In this document: in pieces, positions 1 to 5,479 of the stretch
How the letters are laid out: each line of letters opens with the position of its first letter
Position numbering within the stretch: the stretch's first letter is position 1
Origin: JBEKYD01 sp049509915
GTDB taxonomy: Bacteria > Acidobacteriota > Terriglobia > Bryobacterales > Bryobacteraceae
Reading direction: 5' to 3'
Length of the DNA: 7,009 nt
Assembly: GCA_049509915.1 (NCBI GenBank)
Contig: JBEKZL010000331.1
Location: 1-7,009, forward strand
Notes under the pieces: model-generated
Database searches by the model: none
What the model was told of the DNA's origin: nothing
What the model saw: the letters and a program-made list of their open reading frames with translations, nothing else
Made by a program: the position numbers and the translations under genes

Positions 1-105
1 CCGGAAAGGAAAATCGCCCGCCCGCGGCAAATCTACGTCGGCCCGGAAGTGCGCGATTTCGTGCCCATCACACGGCGCGCGCAGGTGGAAATGGCCGCCG
101 TCTAG
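1..105 (+). CDS. gltA: Citrate synthase (type II), C-terminal end only
   Basis: Frame 1 is open from the window edge to the TAG at 103-105 and encodes the last 34 residues of a protein. The segment KIARPRQIYVGPEVRDFVPI matches the C-terminal signature of hexameric type II citrate synthases; from memory, the E. coli enzyme ends with KIARPRQLYTG followed by a short basic tail. The enzyme condenses oxaloacetate and acetyl-CoA to citrate at the entry of the TCA cycle, in the cytoplasm. The catalytic His and Asp residues lie upstream of the window, so activity cannot be judged here. The tail (RRAQVEMAAV) runs about ten residues past the usual end, which is normal variation. The gene converges on the TIM-barrel gene ending at 143, with a hairpin between them. 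Confidence 0.85.
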   Translation, partial: PERKIARPRQIYVGPEVRDFVPITRRAQVEMAAV

Positions 106-108
106 CTG

Positions 109-138
109 AGTGGGACAGGCCTGGGGGTCTGTCCCGCT
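109..138. terminator. Hairpin between convergent genes
   Basis: AGTGGGACAG (109-118) pairs with CTGTCCCGCT (129-138): ten pairs, one of them a T-G wobble, around a ten-base loop. It fills the 37 bp between the gltA stop and the end of the opposite-strand gene, so it could end transcription from both sides. There is no clear T run on either strand, so this would be an imperfect intrinsic terminator. The GGGACAG/CTGTCCC core is the same as in the compound palindrome at 2526-2625, so it may belong to the same dispersed repeat family. Confidence 0.55.
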
Positions 139-142
139 GAAT

Positions 143-1021
143 TCAGGCTCGATACGCTTCGGTCAATGCCTGCTTTAGGAAGGCCAGGTCGGCGCGGATG
201 GCGGGCAGCGAATCGGTGGAAGCGGCATCGACGTAGATGGTGATCGGGCCGCGATATTTCACTTGCGCCAGCACCGCCAGCACCCCCGGCCAATCCACCA
301 TTCCCTGGCCCAATCGGGCCGGCCTCAATCTGGCATCGCCACCGGTGGGCTTGGCATAGTCGCGCGCCGTAATCATCTTCAGCCGCGGCAGCGAGGCGCG
401 CAAACCTGCCAGGCATCCGTCACCGCCGGATCTCGCGGCCGTATCAGCCGGATCGAATACGTAGCCCACGACCTTGGCATCGAGTCGCGCCAGCGGGTCG
501 ACGCCCGCCGCTGTGCCGGCCCCAGCCGTCAGCGCCGCGACGATTTCGGGCCCGAGGCCGACCGCCGTTCCGGTTTGGCGCGCAATCGACGCCAGCAGCG
601 CCAGTTCCCGTGGCATGGTGGCCGGCGATTTCGGGCGGCCGGGGACGAACAACGGCACGCCCATCATCCCGGCCACGGCCATGGAAAGGCGCACGGTTCG
701 GTCCTGTGGCGAAAAGGACTGGGGGGTCGCGATCGCCACTGCGTCCAGCCCCACACCAGTCAACGCCTCCACGAAACGCATCAGGTCCAGGTCGGCATGC
801 TCGGGGGTGACGTGCGCGCCCGGCGCAACGGCGATCGCGGCGCCGTCGAATCCCATCATCCCCAGCAGGCCGCCCATTTCGTCGTAGCCGATCTTGACAA
901 GCGCCTCCGAATCCAGGCAAATCGCCGGCAGCGCCCGGGGCCGAGGCCCATCGGCGTTGCGGTCCTGCGCCGCCAACGCGCTTGCCGTGAGCGCCAGCGC
1001 CTGCCGCCGGGTGAAGGGCAT
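143..1021 (-). CDS. Exported sugar phosphate isomerase/epimerase-like TIM-barrel protein
   Basis: 292 residues from an ATG at 1021. The N-terminus MPFTRRQALALTASALAAQ is a short basic/hydrophobic export signal with a Tat-like RR; the open frame extends further upstream, but only this start places the signal at the N-terminus. The body fits the xylose isomerase-like TIM-barrel (AP endonuclease 2) superfamily: GFDGAAIAV near residue 57, GLDAVAIATP at 91, and GQGMVDWPG at 238-246, which matches the G-x-G-x-x-D-W loop of sugar epimerases, followed by a final strand and helix (ITIYVDAAS, then AIRADLAFLKQAL). Family members isomerise or epimerise sugars with a bound divalent metal. Here the usual HxKD ligand motif reads TARD (218-221), and the usual D-x-x-H position reads DPAD (190-193), so metal binding may be weakened or lost. 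The ribosome site is weak (ACGGGT). It lies 35 bp after the 1057-1791 gene on the same strand, so the two may share a transcript. Substrate unknown. Confidence 0.7.
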   Translation of the reverse strand: MPFTRRQALALTASALAAQDRNADGPRPRALPAICLDSEALVKIGYDEMGGLLGMMGFDGAAIAVAPGAHVTPEHADLDLMRFVEALTGVGLDAVAIATPQSFSPQDRTVRLSMAVAGMMGVPLFVPGRPKSPATMPRELALLASIARQTGTAVGLGPEIVAALTAGAGTAAGVDPLARLDAKVVGYVFDPADTAARSGGDGCLAGLRASLPRLKMITARDYAKPTGGDARLRPARLGQGMVDWPGVLAVLAQVKYRGPITIYVDAASTDSLPAIRADLAFLKQALTEAYRA

Positions 1022-1056
1022 ACCCGTAGTGTACGCCGCCGGGCGCGTTCGGATGC

Positions 1057-1791
1057 TTATTTCGCGGAGAGCATTCCGGCCCGCTCCAGCTTCTTGGAAA
1101 CCGGCTCCACTTTGACGGTGATGTAGCCGGAGGGGGCGGTGACCGCGGTATAGCTGACGTCGTCTTTGCAGCCAGGATCGGTGTGAGTCCATGCACCATC
1201 CACAAGGTTGCCCTCGCAGAAGTGCGATTTCCTCTCGTCGATGGCGACTCGCCTAACCGGCTCCCGGTAGGTACTCACCGCGAAGTAGGCGGTTCGGTCC
1301 GCGCGGCTCAGTTTTCCACCAACGAGAGCCTTTTGCATGTCCGCGGGCAACTCGTCGGGCCGAAAATAAACGCTAAAGGTGAAGCCGGTATCCGTGTGCT
1401 CGTCCGATGCCAGAGGCTGGCCGGTTACCGAATAGATGACTTCATAGGCCGGTGCGGACGCTTCGGTTTCGGCTGACGGGCAGACGATAGAGCCGCCGGG
1501 ATCCCTGGAAGCCAGCCGTTTGCAGTAGTTCGAGTCCATGGTGTATTTGACCCTGGTGGCGACCCGGACCAGTTTCACCCTTTCGAATCGAATGGTGCCG
1601 GGATCGGTTCCTGCCGGAAGGTAGGCAAGGTGGGTGAAGGGATGGAGGTCCCCGGTATGCATCTCCATGCTATTTTGCCAGGCGGCAACCGTGGGTACGG
1701 ATTTGTTGGCTTCACGCGCGCGAAGCGGACAGAGCAATAACCCTCCGCTCAGGATGGCTACCGTGGTCGGGGCGAAAAGGCGTCGCAGCAT
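1057..1791 (-). CDS. Secreted protein of unknown function with four mature cysteines
   Basis: 244 residues, start ATG at 1789-1791. A signal peptide is clear: MLRRLFAPTT followed by a hydrophobic core VAILSGGLLLCPL, with likely cleavage around LRAREA. C21 lies at the end of the core, but the residue before it is Leu, so a lipobox is unlikely. The mature protein has cysteines at 90, 104, 192 and 208, spaced as two local pairs that could form disulfides outside the cytoplasm. I recognise no family. The composition, with many short beta-like stretches (TIRFERVKLVRVATRVKYT; FTFSVYF; YITVKVEPV), suggests a beta-rich fold. The gene is divergent from the sigma factor and is probably the first of a two-gene unit with the TIM-barrel gene. 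A possible role as a target or partner of the sigma factor is inference from position only. Confidence 0.7.
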   Translation of the reverse strand: MLRRLFAPTTVAILSGGLLLCPLRAREANKSVPTVAAWQNSMEMHTGDLHPFTHLAYLPAGTDPGTIRFERVKLVRVATRVKYTMDSNYCKRLASRDPGGSIVCPSAETEASAPAYEVIYSVTGQPLASDEHTDTGFTFSVYFRPDELPADMQKALVGGKLSRADRTAYFAVSTYREPVRRVAIDERKSHFCEGNLVDGAWTHTDPGCKDDVSYTAVTAPSGYITVKVEPVSKKLERAGMLSAK

Positions 1792-1798
1792 CGTTTTA

Positions 1799-1804
1799 CC
1801 TCCT
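1799..1804 (-). promoter_or_regulatory. Strong Shine-Dalgarno site for the secreted Cys protein
   Basis: On the minus strand this reads AGGAGG, seven bases before the ATG at 1791. It is a near-ideal ribosome site and fixes that start. It contrasts with the sigma gene on the other side of the same intergenic space, which has none. Confidence 0.8.
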
Positions 1805-1850
1805 CTGACTGTAAAGGCGGGGAATTCGCGGTTGAGCGATCACGGTGGGA

Positions 1851-1856
1851 TATAAT
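1851..1856 (+). promoter_or_regulatory. Consensus -10 box, possible leaderless promoter of the sigma factor gene
   Basis: A perfect TATAAT ends six bases before the ATG at 1863, which would put the transcription start at or within a base of that ATG. No Shine-Dalgarno sequence precedes the ATG, which fits a leaderless mRNA. A -35 element is not convincing: TTGAGC at 1832-1837 leaves only a 13 bp spacer. A perfect TATAAT is uncommon by chance in DNA this GC-rich, but a chance match cannot be excluded. Confidence 0.5.
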
Positions 1857-1862
1857 TTTGCA

Positions 1863-2471
1863 ATGGAGGTCCGGGGTCTCTCTTCGGTTGCGCTGACGCG
1901 CATGCTGAAGGCCTGGAGCGGGGGTGACCGCTCGGCGCTCGATCGCCTGACGCCTGTCGTCTACGCCGAACTGCACCGGCTGGCCCAGCACAACATGGCC
2001 GGTGAACGGGACGGTCATCTGTTACAGCCCTCGGCTTTAGTCAACGAAGCCTTTGTGCGCCTGATGCGTGGCGCACCGGTGGAGTGGGCCAGCCGTGCGC
2101 ACTTTTTTGCCGTCTCCGCCCGTCTGATGCGGCAGATTCTGATTGATTTCGCGCGTGCCCAACAGGCCGGCAAGAGGGGCAATCGCGCGCCGCACGTTGA
2201 CATTTCCGAGATCGAGGATTCTCCCGGGAAGGCAGCGAGCGCGGTCGATCTGATCGATCTCGATGCGGCCTTGGAGGATTTGTCCAGGCTTGACCCGCGG
2301 CAGGCACAGGTGGTGGAACTCCGCTACTTTGGCGGACTGGAAAACGCGGAAATTGCCGCGGTTCTGGGAGTCTCGGAACCTACCGTGGTCCGGGACTGGC
2401 GCGTGGCGCGCGCCTGGCTGTTCACCAGACTTCAACCCCCGAACGCCGGCGTAAGTCGCCCCATCAAATGA
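1863..2471 (+). CDS. ECF-subfamily RNA polymerase sigma factor (TIGR02999/PF07638 type)
   Basis: 202 residues from ATG 1863. A GTG at 1845 would add six residues and overlap the TATAAT box, so it is less likely. Region 2 spans about residues 10-100: VTRLL-like LTRMLKAWSGGD, VYAELHRLAQHNMAGE, then LLQPSALVNEAFVRLM, and ASRAHFFAVSARLMRQILID with the basic tail AQQAGKRG, all typical of this sigma type. Region 4 spans about 130-190: LDPRQAQVVELRYFGGL, followed by the helix-turn-helix AEIAAVLGVSEPTVVRDW that contacts the -35 element. These factors direct core RNA polymerase to a small regulon, often one for cell-envelope or stress genes. In acidobacteria and planctomycetes they often sit beside a Ser/Thr kinase; none is seen here, nor is an anti-sigma factor. 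The length is normal and no residues look damaged. Its targets are unknown. Confidence 0.93.
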   Translation: MEVRGLSSVALTRMLKAWSGGDRSALDRLTPVVYAELHRLAQHNMAGERDGHLLQPSALVNEAFVRLMRGAPVEWASRAHFFAVSARLMRQILIDFARAQQAGKRGNRAPHVDISEIEDSPGKAASAVDLIDLDAALEDLSRLDPRQAQVVELRYFGGLENAEIAAVLGVSEPTVVRDWRVARAWLFTRLQPPNAGVSRPIK

Positions 2472-2482
2472 CGGCGGACGAG

Positions 2483-2498
2483 TACCGGCGGGCCGGTA
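2483..2498 (+). terminator. Small hairpin after the sigma factor gene
   Basis: TACCGG (2483-2488) pairs with CCGGTA (2493-2498) around a four-base loop, 12 bases past the stop codon. The stem is short and no T run follows, so the role as a terminator is weakly supported. Confidence 0.3.
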
Positions 2499-2525
2499 GC
2501 CGCTGACGGCCAGCCTGACTCAGAC

Positions 2526-2625
2526 GTGGGACAGACGATCGTCTTTTGTCGTCTGTCGGGCTGTTACGGCCCTGGCGAGGGTCCGACAGACCACGAAAAC
2601 GATGGTCTGTCCAGGTCTGTCCCAC
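2526..2625. repeat. Compound palindromic repeat (REP/REPIN- or MITE-like)
   Basis: An outer inverted repeat, GTGGGACAGAC (2526-2536) with GTCTGTCCCAC (2615-2625), is perfect over 11 bp and encloses two further hairpins: GACAGACGA (2530-2538) with TCGTCTGTC (2549-2557), and GACAGACCA (2585-2593) with TGGTCTGTC (2603-2611). The GACAGA word thus occurs five times, on both strands, within 100 bases. The arrangement of two mirrored palindromes resembles the paired REP sequences called REPINs, or a small non-coding transposable element. There is no transposase in the window. It lies 55 bp after the sigma gene stop and could also end transcription or protect the mRNA 3' end. Confidence 0.7.
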
Positions 2626-2705
2626 CCGCTCATGGCTGAAACCTGCTGGCCGATCAAGCAGGCGGAGCGTTCCGACCGGAGTTGCGGCGGTGCTCCTTTC
2701 GGCGG

Positions 2706-2742
2706 GGCGGCCTGGGAGGCCGCCGCAGGCCGAAGGGCCTGC
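2706..2742. repeat. Two adjacent GC-rich hairpins
   Basis: GGCGGCCT (2706-2713) pairs with AGGCCGCC (2717-2724) around a three-base loop. GCAGGCC (2725-2731) pairs with GGCCTGC (2736-2742) around a GAAG loop. They touch end to end. They lie between the compound palindrome and the broken - strand gene and would follow that gene's 3' end, so they may be a former terminator or another dispersed repeat. No T run is present. Confidence 0.45.
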
Positions 2743-2777
2743 TCCACAAGTTCCGAAACCTGGCTCACCGCTGAGGA

Positions 2778-3160
2778 TTTGCCGAGGCAGCAGTGTTTGT
2801 ATTTCGGCGGTATGGTTCGGGCTTTTGTGCAAAATTGTGCATATGGGCGGGGTTCGGTTGGGCTTCGGCCTCGGGCGGGTTGGGCGCGGTTGTGCAATTT
2901 TGTGCATCGGCGGGCGATTCGGCGGGCTGCTGAGGAAATGCGTGTGGCTGGCTTCCTCCATGGCGGCCAACGAGTCGGCCGTGCCGGCGGGCTTTTCCTT
3001 TTCGAACTTGGGCGGGGTGGAGATCTTATCGATAACGAACATGGCGGCGCGGAGGCGGATGGAAGGCGAGGAGTTGGGGTCGGTGAGGACGGTGCGGATG
3101 GGTCAAAGAGGCGCCATTGGACAGGGCGTCGACGACCTGGAGTTGTGGGCCAGTCAGGTA
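2778..3160 (-). pseudogene. Decayed HTH protein with SEC-C-like zinc-binding tail
   Basis: Three pieces of one protein lie in order on the minus strand in three different frames. First, YLTGPQLQVVDALSNGASLT (3160-3101) looks like the first helices of a helix-turn-helix. Next, IRTVLTDPNSSPSIRLRAAM (from 3099), running on to FVIDKI at 3022, resembles the helix pair that follows the HTH in such proteins. Last, KYKHCCLGK (2804-2778) matches the second half of a SEC-C metal-binding motif (CPCGSG-x-KYKxCC); the first CPCGSG half is missing. Between the first two pieces the rest of the HTH is deleted at about 3100. The linker is Pro-rich. No start codon or ribosome site is evident at the 5' end. The intact relatives that I recall from Solibacter-type genomes join an HTH and a C-terminal SEC-C, but this assignment is from memory. 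The gene is almost certainly inactive. Confidence 0.55.
2825..2907 (+). repeat. Pair of TTGTGCA direct-repeat motifs
   Basis: TTGTGCAAAATTGTGCAT (2825-2842) and TTGTGCAATTTTGTGCAT (2890-2907) differ at two central positions. Each is itself a direct repeat of TTGTGCA with ten-base periodicity, and the copies are 65 bp apart, start to start. They lie in the linker of the decayed HTH/SEC-C gene, where the minus strand would read HNFAQ- and HKIAQ-like peptides. They may be coding repeats of that gene or a protein-binding site; the sequence does not decide between the two. Confidence 0.5.
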
Positions 3161-3217
3161 AGGCGTGGGGATTCCCTTTCGGCTATACGATAGCGGGGGA
3201 GTGGGAAAAAACGGGGG

Positions 3218-4753
3218 GTGGGGAAGGCGTGGATCGGTCGCAAGACGATGGGAGAGTGGGATTTAGAAATATTTTCAAAGTTTGTGACGCAACTATACGG
3301 CCCTGCGAGGCCGTCGCCGGAACGGATGAAAATGCGCTCCGGTGCCACGGGCACCCTTGACGAGTTTGGCCCCACGGAGGTAGATCCCCAGCACGGCCGG
3401 GCTGGCACCCGGCTGGACCGATTGACAATCGGCCCGGCCGATATCGCCTCCGGCCAGATCCAGATCGACGGCTGCTATTTCGCCTGGGACAGTTCGGGCA
3501 ACGTGCTGTTGTATGGCGGCACGTCCGGATACTCGAACGCCAGCGGGGTGTTGGGGCAGGCGGCTTCCATTTGGGCCGGAAACTGCACGATCAAACTGCA
3601 GAGTTCAAGCCTGTCGAGGCCGGTCGGAAACCCGCATGCGCTGGTGCTGACGGTGAATATCACTTTCCCGGAGCTGGACTACCCGGGCACCCTCACTAAC
3701 GGCGTCCCGATTAGCTTCGTCGGGCCGCATGAGGTGTACGCCTGGGGCACGACCAACGAAGGGCTGTCCACCGGGCAGGTGGATCTCGGGTCCCTGGTAG
3801 TGAGCCAGGGGCAGGATTTCACCTTGAACCTGGCGCCCACCGGCGCGGTGATGGTGCCGGCCAGCACCTACACCGTGCAGTATCTGGCGCTGACCGCGCA
3901 GCCCGTGGGCGGGTTCAGCGGCAATATTTCGCTTTCCTACGACCTGCTGCCGATGGGCGAAAGCTGCATGGAGCTGGTCGGCGCGCCGGGCACGATTGCG
4001 GCCAATGGGCAAGTCACCGTCGCCATTCAAATCAGCGATTGCCCGGCGGCGGCGACGGCGATTTTCTATTTGCTGGGCTCGGCGAACGGCATTAGCCGGC
4101 CCCCGGCCGGCACCGGCACCATGATTGTCGCCCAGCCCTCCGGCAACTTCACGGTCGCGGTGGGCGCGCCTTCGCCGGTCACGCTGACGCCGCAGGGCCA
4201 GGTAACTTTCCCGGTGACGTTAAGCTCGGTCGGCGGCTTCGCCGGCACCCTGAGCTTGAGCCTGAGCAGCGCCCCGCCGGCGGGGGTGAGCTATTACTTC
4301 TCGCCGGCGCAGGTTACCCTGTACGGCGGAGGCACGGCGACCAGCTACCTGACGTTCACCAGTTCCACGGCCACGCCGGGCGGTAGCTTCCCGCTGGGAG
4401 TTACGGCCACGGGGGGCCTGCAGGCGAACAGCGCGGCTTTCACGCTCTCCACCCAGGTGACCACTTTCCAGGTGACCTCTGTGACCGGCGGCGGAATCGT
4501 GCAAAATACAGGGCAGGGGGTCGAGATCACGCAGAGCGTTCCGGCCAACAACGCCCCGGAGTACACGACGTGCAGCGCCGCGGACCCGAACGTGACCTGC
4601 GAGGTGATTTCCTCGTCGTCGGGGACGGTTACCCTGTACGTCACCGCCGGGACCGGCGCGGTGCCATGGCACGCGGGTGCTGAAACTGAATGGGGGCGCC
4701 GGGACTTCGCATGTGGCGCTCGCGGACTGCGAATGCGAGGATACGATCAGTAG
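3218..4753 (+). CDS. N-terminal piece of the Ig-domain protein: two Ig-like repeats
   Basis: As read, this frame gives 511 residues, of which the last 25 or so (after AVPWHA) are out of frame. Residues about 70-200 form an unassigned domain (TIGPADIASGQIQIDGCYFAW onward). Residues about 201-305 and 309-413 are two copies of an Ig-like repeat typical of acidobacterial exported proteins: FTLNLAPTG and FTVAVGAPS open them, VGGFSGNISLS and VGGFAGTLSLS are the matching second strands, and TMIVAQ and FTLSTQ close them. Residues about 415-480 begin a further beta domain with a cysteine pair (TCSAADPNVTC). Ser, Thr, Gly and Val dominate, as in beta-sandwich proteins. The 110 bases at the 5' end encode no hydrophobic export signal, which is odd for this class. 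Confidence 0.65.
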   Translation: MGKAWIGRKTMGEWDLEIFSKFVTQLYGPARPSPERMKMRSGATGTLDEFGPTEVDPQHGRAGTRLDRLTIGPADIASGQIQIDGCYFAWDSSGNVLLYGGTSGYSNASGVLGQAASIWAGNCTIKLQSSSLSRPVGNPHALVLTVNITFPELDYPGTLTNGVPISFVGPHEVYAWGTTNEGLSTGQVDLGSLVVSQGQDFTLNLAPTGAVMVPASTYTVQYLALTAQPVGGFSGNISLSYDLLPMGESCMELVGAPGTIAANGQVTVAIQISDCPAAATAIFYLLGSANGISRPPAGTGTMIVAQPSGNFTVAVGAPSPVTLTPQGQVTFPVTLSSVGGFAGTLSLSLSSAPPAGVSYYFSPAQVTLYGGGTATSYLTFTSSTATPGGSFPLGVTATGGLQANSAAFTLSTQVTTFQVTSVTGGGIVQNTGQGVEITQSVPANNAPEYTTCSAADPNVTCEVISSSSGTVTLYVTAGTGAVPWHAGAETEWGRRDFACGARGLRMRGYDQ

Positions 4754-5327
4754 TATCGTGCCATCGACAATCCAGGCGGGCCAGAGCGAGGCGGTCACGA
4801 TTTACGGGACCATGACGGACGAGGACTGCGAAGAGGACGACGATTGCTCCAGCCCCAGCCTGATCATCAACGGCCCTGGAAACCTGACGGGCTACGTCAC
4901 GAGCTGGACCACTTCATCCCTTTCCGCGGAGCTTTGCGCGGGCCAGTACTCCGCGGGCGACTACGGCATAATCGTGAACATGTGCGGGGGATACTATAAT
5001 CCGGACGAGTTCCTCGAACCGCCGGAATTCGGCTGCTGGAACGGCCCGGTGGGTGAGACGGTGACGGCAGGGGTGGGGCAGCAGGAGTCGGCAGCCGTTC
5101 AGGTGACTCCAGGCCCCACGACGATACTGGCGTGGCAGAGCGCTGGCCCGTCGACGGTGCCGCTGAACAGCTGCGTCACGATTCAGGCCGCTGGGCGGCC
5201 GGAGGGGGGACGTTCTCCTGGACGACCTCGAGCCCCGCGGTCACGCTGTCCAACGCAGACACGGCCAATGTTACCGTGTGCTCCGTCGCGGGGGCGTTCA
5301 GCCAGGCCCGCGGGGACGTGGCCGTGA
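4677..5327 (+). CDS. Middle piece of the Ig-domain protein: TIG/IPT-like domain
   Basis: The meaningful part runs from 4677 to about 5209, starting VLKLNGGAGTSHVALADC, which continues AVPWHA of the previous piece. ISSIVPSTIQAGQSEAVTIYG followed by SLIINGPGNLTGYVTSW and GDYGIIVNMCGGYY has the strand order of a TIG/IPT domain. An acidic insert, TDEDCEEDDDCSSP, lies between its strands and could bind calcium; this is inference. Cysteines are frequent (CECED, the insert, LCAGQ, NMCGG, FGCWNG), suggesting disulfides. After the G6 run at 5204-5209 this frame turns into Arg/Pro-rich nonsense up to the stop at 5327. The GTG at 4677 is not a real start. Confidence 0.6.
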   Translation: MLKLNGGAGTSHVALADCECEDTISSIVPSTIQAGQSEAVTIYGTMTDEDCEEDDDCSSPSLIINGPGNLTGYVTSWTTSSLSAELCAGQYSAGDYGIIVNMCGGYYNPDEFLEPPEFGCWNGPVGETVTAGVGQQESAAVQVTPGPTTILAWQSAGPSTVPLNSCVTIQAAGRPEGGRSPGRPRAPRSRCPTQTRPMLPCAPSRGRSARPAGTWP

Positions 5328-5479
5328 ACGTCACCTATACGGCGGGCGGCGGAGCGAGCCCTCCCGCGACGACCACGTTAACCATCCAGGAACCCATGTC
5401 CTTGGAGCCGAGCACGGACACATTCAGCCCGTCCGGCACACCTGCATCCAGGGCGCGGGGCCGACCACGGCGGCGATGA
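5204..5479 (+). CDS. Third piece of the Ig-domain protein: short Ig-like domain
   Basis: After the G6 run, the reading continues in frame 2 with GGTFSWTTSSPAVTLSNAD and DVAVNVTYTAGG, then TTTLTIQEP. This is the ending of a bacterial Ig-like (Big-type) domain whose start (PSTVPLNSCVTIQAAG) is in the previous piece. The frame stops making sense near 5437, after TDTFSPSGT, and meets TGA at 5477-5479. It has no start of its own and is only meaningful as part of the whole. Confidence 0.55.
   Translation, partial: GGTFSWTTSSPAVTLSNADTANVTVCSVAGAFSQARGDVAVNVTYTAGGGASPPATTTLTIQEPMSLEPSTDTFSPSGTPASRARGRPRRR

Noticed and set aside
263..1126. Long + strand open frame opposite the TIM-barrel gene
   Set aside because: It is antisense to a well-supported gene, Arg/His-rich, with no domain or ribosome site; it reflects GC-rich codon bias.
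1798..1850. Promoter for the minus-strand gene in the divergent space
   Set aside because: The best candidate, TACAGT, has no acceptable -35 element at 16-18 bp; evidence too weak to list.
2526..2625. CRISPR array
   Set aside because: The GACAGA words are inverted, not directly repeated at constant spacing, and no spacers of equal length exist.
2464..3042. Minus-strand open frame of 192 codons as a real gene
   Set aside because: Only its first part (MFVIDKI and before) resembles the family; its later part is in the wrong frame relative to the SEC-C tail and crosses the palindromic repeat.
2472..3217. tRNA or other structured RNA gene
   Set aside because: No cloverleaf, T-loop (GGTTCRANYCC) or known ncRNA signature was found on either strand.
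2546..3360. Long + strand open frames across the 2.5-3.2 kb region
   Set aside because: They run through the compound palindrome and hairpins, have Arg/Gly-rich low-complexity products and no recognisable domain; the minus strand holds better evidence (the decayed HTH/SEC-C gene).
5204..5210. Programmed -1 frameshift at GGGGGGA
   Set aside because: The heptamer G GGG GGA could slip, but two other indels in the same gene have no slippery site, and there is no clear stimulatory structure. Error, decay or phase variation is simpler.
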